Assembly: GCA_005883305.1 (NCBI GenBank)
Contig: VBAC01000001.1
Span: 930,001-994,000, forward strand
Source: Alphaproteobacteria bacterium
GTDB lineage: Bacteria; Pseudomonadota; Alphaproteobacteria; Sphingomonadales; Sphingomonadaceae
Length of the DNA: 64,000 nt
Reading direction: 5' to 3'
The position numbers and the translations under genes are program-made. Below are positions 60,129-64,000 of the stretch, in pieces. The stretch's first letter is position 1, and the number at the start of each line of letters is the position of its first letter. The notes under the pieces are model-generated. The model was not told where the DNA came from and made no database searches. It saw only the letters and a list, made by a program, of their open reading frames with translations.

Positions 60129-61891
60129 GCAAATTCCTCCTCGCGCCGCGCTTCGGCGCGCACGCGTTTCCTGATCAGAGTCCGGCCGGCGACGAGCAGG
60201 TCCATTCCGCTTCGGTGGAAGGTCGAATAGCCCTCGGCCGCCGAACAGGCGATCGGATCGCCGGCGATGTTGAGCGAGGTGTTGAGCAGGACCGGAACGC
60301 CGCTCCGCTCGCCATAGGCCTCGAGCAAGGTGTAGAGCCGCGGCGCGAAGTCGCGGCTCAACGTCTGCACCCGCGCGGTGCCGTCGACATGGGTGACGGC
60401 CGCGAGCCTCTCCCGCCATTCCGGGCGCACGGGGAAGACTCCGGACATGAAGCGCGCCAGCCGCGCCCCACCGGGCGGCAGCTCGAAGTAAAGGTCGGCG
60501 ATCTCCTCCGGCACGACGGGGGCGAAGGGGCGGAACTCCTCGCGATATTTGATGTCGCGGTTGAGCCGGTCGCGCATCGCGGCGTCGTTCGGCGCGGCGA
60601 GCAGGCTTCGGTGCCCGAGCGCTCGCGGCCCGAACTCGCAGCGGCCGTCCATCCAGCCGACGATCCTGCCCGCCGCGAGCGCGTCGGCGCAGCGTGCGAT
60701 CAACTGGTCGTCGTCCAGCGCCTCGACCGCGAGCCCGTCTTCCTCGGCGATCCGCGCCAGCGCCGCCCCATCGACGGCAGGGCCCAGGAAGCCATGATCG
60801 GGCAGCGTCCGGTCGGGATTTCCGAAGTGGATCCGGTCGGCATAAAGCGCCGCACCGAGCGCGCAGCCCGAGTCGCCGGGGGAGGTCGGCACGAACAGGC
60901 GTTCGAAGCCCGATTCGCGCAGGATCCGGGCATTGGCGACTCCGTTCAGCGCCACTCCGCCGCCGAAGCAGAGATCGGCGAGGCCGGTCCGCCGGCGCAG
61001 ATCGCGGGCGATGTCCACCAGGATATCCTCGAGCACCAGCTGAACGCTCGCCGCGCAGTCCGCATAATGGCGCCCGGCCGCGCTGGAGAGATCGATCGGG
61101 TCGCAGGCGCGCCGCGCGGGGCCGAACATCTCGACGAAGCGGCGGGAGAAGGAGCTTTCGACGCTGCCCTGAAAATCGAAATAGTCGAGGTCGAGGCGGA
61201 ACGCGCCGTCGGCGGTGCGCGGCACGAGCTTGCGGACCTCGTCGGCCATATTCGGGCGGCCGTAGGCGGCGAGGCCCATCACCTTATACTCGCCCTCGTT
61301 GACCGCGAAGCCGAGCCAGGCCGTGAAGGTCGAGTAGAGCATTCCGAGCGAGTGGGGGAAGCGGATCTCCCTCTCGAGCCTGATCGCCGTGCCCCCGGGC
61401 CCACGCGATCCGCGCCCCGCCGTCAGGGTCGCCCATTCGCCGACGCCGTCGGCGGTGAGGATCGCCGCCTCGCCGGTCGGGGCGGTGAGGAAGGCGGCCG
61501 CGGCGTGCGCCTGGTGGTGCTCGGTGAACAGGATCTTCGAGCCGGGCACGCCGAGCCTCGAGGAGATGATTCCGCGCACCCACGCTTTCTCGCCGAGCAT
61601 GTTCTTCATCGCATGGGGGAAGGCGCGGTAGGAGCGGGGGAAGCCCCGCAGCAAAGTGGTGAGCACGCGGTCGAACTTCAGCATCGGCCGCTCGTAGAAG
61701 ACCACCGCGTCGAGATCGCCGGGCTCCAGTCCCGTCTCGTCGAGGCAATATTCGATCGCCGCGAGCGGGAAGGCGGCGTCGTTCTTGCGCCGCGACAGCC
61801 GCTCCTCCTGAACCGCGGCGACCGGCAAGCCGTCGACCAGCAAGGCGGCGGCCGCGTCGTGATAGTGGCAGGAGAGACCGAGGATCTTCAT
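60125..61891 (-). CDS. Carbamoyltransferase (NodU/CmcH/TobZ family)
   Basis: 588 residues. Transfers carbamoyl from carbamoyl phosphate, via carbamoyl-adenylate, to an acceptor hydroxyl. The YrdC/Kae1-like N-terminal part has LGLSCHYHDAAAALLVDG, HHQAHAAAAFL (metal-binding histidines) and GEYKVMGLAAYGR; the C-terminal domain has EFGPRALGHRSLLA and VLLNTSLN. The acceptor is unknown; neighbours suggest a glycan or secondary metabolite. ATG at 61891 shares one base with the di-iron gene stop. Confidence 0.92.
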   Translation of the reverse strand: MKILGLSCHYHDAAAALLVDGLPVAAVQEERLSRRKNDAAFPLAAIEYCLDETGLEPGDLDAVVFYERPMLKFDRVLTTLLRGFPRSYRAFPHAMKNMLGEKAWVRGIISSRLGVPGSKILFTEHHQAHAAAAFLTAPTGEAAILTADGVGEWATLTAGRGSRGPGGTAIRLEREIRFPHSLGMLYSTFTAWLGFAVNEGEYKVMGLAAYGRPNMADEVRKLVPRTADGAFRLDLDYFDFQGSVESSFSRRFVEMFGPARRACDPIDLSSAAGRHYADCAASVQLVLEDILVDIARDLRRRTGLADLCFGGGVALNGVANARILRESGFERLFVPTSPGDSGCALGAALYADRIHFGNPDRTLPDHGFLGPAVDGAALARIAEEDGLAVEALDDDQLIARCADALAAGRIVGWMDGRCEFGPRALGHRSLLAAPNDAAMRDRLNRDIKYREEFRPFAPVVPEEIADLYFELPPGGARLARFMSGVFPVRPEWRERLAAVTHVDGTARVQTLSRDFAPRLYTLLEAYGERSGVPVLLNTSLNIAGDPIACSAAEGYSTFHRSGMDLLVAGRTLIRKRVRAEARREEEFA

Positions 61892-62619
61892 CAAAACTGC
61901 CCGCGCAGATCGTGGCCTGCATCGCCGGGAAGCTCGACCCAGCCTTGCGGCTCGCGCCTGGCCGCGCGCTTGGAGATCCAGGCGAAGGGGGGCAGCAGGA
62001 TGAAATATTGAAGCGTCAGGATCACTCCGCCGATCAGCCCGGCGAGCGCCACGGCGAAGCGCAGATAGGCCTGCCACACCCGCTTGAGCCGCGCCTTCCA
62101 GATCAGGCCCTTCGCCTTGGTGGGAGAGACGCGCTCGAGCTCGCGTTTCGTGTAGTTCATGTGGAACACCTCATCGCGCAGGATCCGGTCGAACACGGCG
62201 CGGGTCGCCTCGTCGGCGCCGACCGCGTCTCGGTAGACGGCGAAATCGCGCGCCGCATTGGCTTCGGACAGATGGAGGAAGGCCAGCAGCGGCGCGTCGC
62301 CGCCGGGGCCGATCTCGACGTCGTCGAGCCCCCGCTCGCCGGGCGCGAGCCAGTCGCGCTGGATCGTGTCGCCGGCGGTCCCCGGATGGACGCGCAGCAG
62401 CTCGATCGCCCGGTTGAAGAACATCTCCGCATGGCGCCGCTCGTCGCCCGCGTGACGCAGGTACAGCTTCCTGAGGCGCGGATCGGGGGTCAGCTCGGCA
62501 GCGCGGACGAGATCGCGTCCGCCATCAGCCTCGACCTCGGAGAAGCGCATCAGCCTCAGGCCGCGGCGCGCTTCATCCCCCCAGACCCATCGCTGCACCG
62601 GCTTGAGCAACGCGCGCAT
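61891..62619 (-). CDS. Ferritin-like di-iron protein with C-terminal membrane anchor
   Basis: 242 residues. A four-helix di-iron set can be read directly: Glu30, Glu60-x2-His63 (DERRHAEM), Glu119 (SEANAARD), Glu150-x2-His153 (DEVFHMNY). A membrane helix at about 188-213 (FAVALAGLIGGVILTLQYFILLPPF) follows. Such proteins bind two irons and reduce or use oxygen, like rubrerythrin or other di-iron oxidases; exact reaction unknown. First gene of a unit with the carbamoyltransferase and DUF5989. ATG, with AGGAG 7 bases upstream. Confidence 0.82.
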   Translation of the reverse strand: MRALLKPVQRWVWGDEARRGLRLMRFSEVEADGGRDLVRAAELTPDPRLRKLYLRHAGDERRHAEMFFNRAIELLRVHPGTAGDTIQRDWLAPGERGLDDVEIGPGGDAPLLAFLHLSEANAARDFAVYRDAVGADEATRAVFDRILRDEVFHMNYTKRELERVSPTKAKGLIWKARLKRVWQAYLRFAVALAGLIGGVILTLQYFILLPPFAWISKRAARREPQGWVELPGDAGHDLRGQF

Positions 62620-62667
62620 CGACGATACTCCTTGGAATTGCTTATCATAGCGTTGGGAAGCCTGCCA

Positions 62668-63885
62668 ATGCCGGGCGGAGTCACGAGCCGAAGCGCCTCC
62701 GCCGCCCGCGCCGCGAACCTGTTCCTGGCGCTCGCCGGCCTCTTGCTGATCGCGCTCGCAGCCGCTGCGGGGCCTGCCTGGGCCGAGCGCCACTTCATGC
62801 CCACCTTCGCTTGGTCGCGCGGCTTTCAGATCGGCCTCGTCCAGGCGCTGCGTGCGCTGGTGGCGCTGATCGGACTCGCCGTCCTGCTTTTCGTCAGGCC
62901 CCGAATCCTGCGTCCGATCGCCGAAGGGCGGGGGAGGGAAATGGCCGTCTCGGCCCTCTCGGTGACACTGGCCGTGGCTGCGGCCTTCGGGGTCACCGAG
63001 GCGGTGCTGCACACGCGGACGTGGCGCTCGACTCAGGAGCATTGGGGAACGAAGGAGCCGTTGCGCCGGCCGGACTCGCGGCTCGGCTGGACGTTCGTCC
63101 CGAACCATCGCGGACCGGCCGAGATCGACGGCCGCCCTGTCGACTATGCGATCGACCGTTTCGGCTACCGCGCGCGCGATCCCGCCGCTGCGCCGGATCC
63201 CGCTCGGCCGACCATCCTGCTCGCCGGCGAATCCTTCCTGCTCGGCTACGGTCTCCAATGGCCCGAGACGATCCATGCCCGGCTCGAAGCGGCCACCGGG
63301 CTCCAGGTCGCCAATCTCTCGGTCAACGCCTACGCTTCGGACCAGATGTTCCTCAGGCTGCGCGCCGAGCTGCCGCGCTTCCGCCGGCCGGTTGCCGTGA
63401 TCATCCCGTTCGTGCCGATGCTGTTCGACCGCAATTTGGACCGGGATCGCCCGCATCTCGACTCGCGCCTCGCCTGGCATCCCGCAGAGCCGCCCTCGCT
63501 TCGCCTCGTCGAGCTGGCGCGGCGCCTGCTCCGCTACCGAAGCGCGCAAGGCATCGAAGAGGGCGTGGCGATGACCCGGGCCGTCCTTCAAACGTCGATC
63601 CGACTCGTCGAGGCGCGCGGCGCCCGCGCACTCATCCTTGTGCCCGAATATGCGCCCGAGGAGTCCGCCGAGCGCGCAATCCGCCGCCGAGTGCTCGACG
63701 ACGCGCATATCCCCTATTTGCTGGTCCGCCTCGATCCCGCCTGGCGCTTGCGGGCCGACCGACACCCCAATAAGCGCGGGGCACAGGCGCTCGCGGCGGC
63801 GATCGCCCGGGCGCTGGCGGATGGGGTGGGATTCGAACCCACGGTGGGCGTGAACCCACGGCGGTTTTCAAGACCGCTGCCTTAA
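62668..63885 (+). CDS. SGNH/GDSL-like protein with N-terminal membrane helices
   Basis: 405 residues as read. N-terminal helices (NLFLALAGLLLIALAAAAG, QALRALVALIGLAVLLFV, VSALSVTLAVAAAFG), then an SGNH-like domain with LLAGESFLLGYGL (nucleophile serine in GESF) and a late DRHPNKRGAQALAAAI, the Asp-x-His pair. The final 24 or so residues are read antisense through the tRNA-Ser gene (GVGFEPTVGVNPRRF) and are probably not a natural end. It may add or remove acyl groups on a polymer; acceptor unknown. Divergent from the di-iron gene. Confidence 0.7.
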   Translation: MPGGVTSRSASAARAANLFLALAGLLLIALAAAAGPAWAERHFMPTFAWSRGFQIGLVQALRALVALIGLAVLLFVRPRILRPIAEGRGREMAVSALSVTLAVAAAFGVTEAVLHTRTWRSTQEHWGTKEPLRRPDSRLGWTFVPNHRGPAEIDGRPVDYAIDRFGYRARDPAAAPDPARPTILLAGESFLLGYGLQWPETIHARLEAATGLQVANLSVNAYASDQMFLRLRAELPRFRRPVAVIIPFVPMLFDRNLDRDRPHLDSRLAWHPAEPPSLRLVELARRLLRYRSAQGIEEGVAMTRAVLQTSIRLVEARGARALILVPEYAPEESAERAIRRRVLDDAHIPYLLVRLDPAWRLRADRHPNKRGAQALAAAIARALADGVGFEPTVGVNPRRFSRPLP

Positions 63886-63904
63886 ACCACTCGGCCACCC
63901 ATCC
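63815..63904 (-). tRNA. tRNA-Ser (anticodon UGA)
   Basis: On the minus strand: acceptor GGATGGG pairs with CCCATCC, the anticodon arm reads GCGGTC-TTGAAAA-CCGC with TGA at the loop centre, a long variable arm CGTGGGTTCACGCCCACG is present, T-loop GGTTCGAATCC follows, and CCA is encoded after the discriminator G. 90 bases including CCA. Confidence 0.95.
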
Positions 63905-63937
63905 TTGCCCCGCGCTTAAGCGGCGGCGGCGCGCACC

Positions 63938-64000
63938 TCAAGTGCCGCGGGCCGCGCTCAGCACGCGGCTGCGCTCCTCGGGGGTAAGATCGAGCCAGGC
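63938..64000 (-). CDS. 3' end of an unidentified leftward gene (truncated by window)
   Basis: The last 20 codons, AWLDLTPEERSRVLSAARGT then TGA, read in one frame to the window edge. GC-biased third positions and a plausible helix favour a real gene, but too little is visible to name it. It is upstream of tRNA-Ser on the same strand. Confidence 0.4.
   Translation of the reverse strand, partial: AWLDLTPEERSRVLSAARGT

Overview
The window is a contiguous piece of a GC-rich alphaproteobacterial chromosome, most likely from the Sphingomonadales (a Sphingomonas or Sphingosinicella relative). The supporting signs are an HdaA-type DnaA regulator, a CckA-type hybrid kinase, direct-repeat LexA boxes (GTTC-N7-GTTC), a eukaryote-like NADP isocitrate dehydrogenase, and a bamA-skp-fabZ operon with none of the usual lpx genes. 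The assignment rests on gene content and motifs, not on a database search.

Region 1 to 9 kb is a polyphosphate block: hdaA (cut by the window edge), ppk1, ppx, then eda, rnd and aspS, and a PPK2-family kinase. The rnd/aspS gap can fold into a GAAA-capped hairpin plus a three-way junction. Region 9 to 20 kb holds an EF-hand lipoprotein, a slt-greB pair, dapA, smpB, a DUF2062 membrane protein, an M13 peptidase, cckA, a stand-alone receiver and an AIM24-family protein. Region 20 to 38 kb has recA behind a LexA box, a broken DUF559 nuclease gene between about 62 bp inverted repeats, transporters (Bcr/CflA MFS, DctA-like, Kef-like), a GST, an EF-G paralogue, alaS with a palindromic leader, an FAD monooxygenase, icd and psd-pssA. 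Behind pssA sits a tiny membrane-protein gene with a perfect LexA box and a perfect DnaA box upstream.

Region 38 to 49 kb is a translation and envelope operon: rpsB, tsf, pyrH, frr, uppS, cdsA, dxr, rseP, bamA, skp, fabZ. Many stop and start codons overlap. Region 49 to 53.6 kb runs the other way and is a cobalamin uptake operon (btuB, btuF, btuC, btuD) behind a cobalamin riboswitch. Region 53.7 to 59.9 kb has rpmE, a GNAT acetyltransferase, a small secreted protein, a glutarate pair (gcdH plus a CaiB-family CoA-transferase), an exported HExxH/TPR protein and a methyltransferase. Region 59.9 to 64 kb looks accessory: DUF5989, carbamoyltransferase and a membrane-anchored di-iron protein in one operon, a divergent SGNH-fold protein, a tRNA-Ser, and the end of another gene.

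Paired-hairpin (REP-like) repeats of at least four families fill most gaps between transcription units. Apart from the repeats and the DUF559 unit I see no insertion sequences, prophage or CRISPR array.
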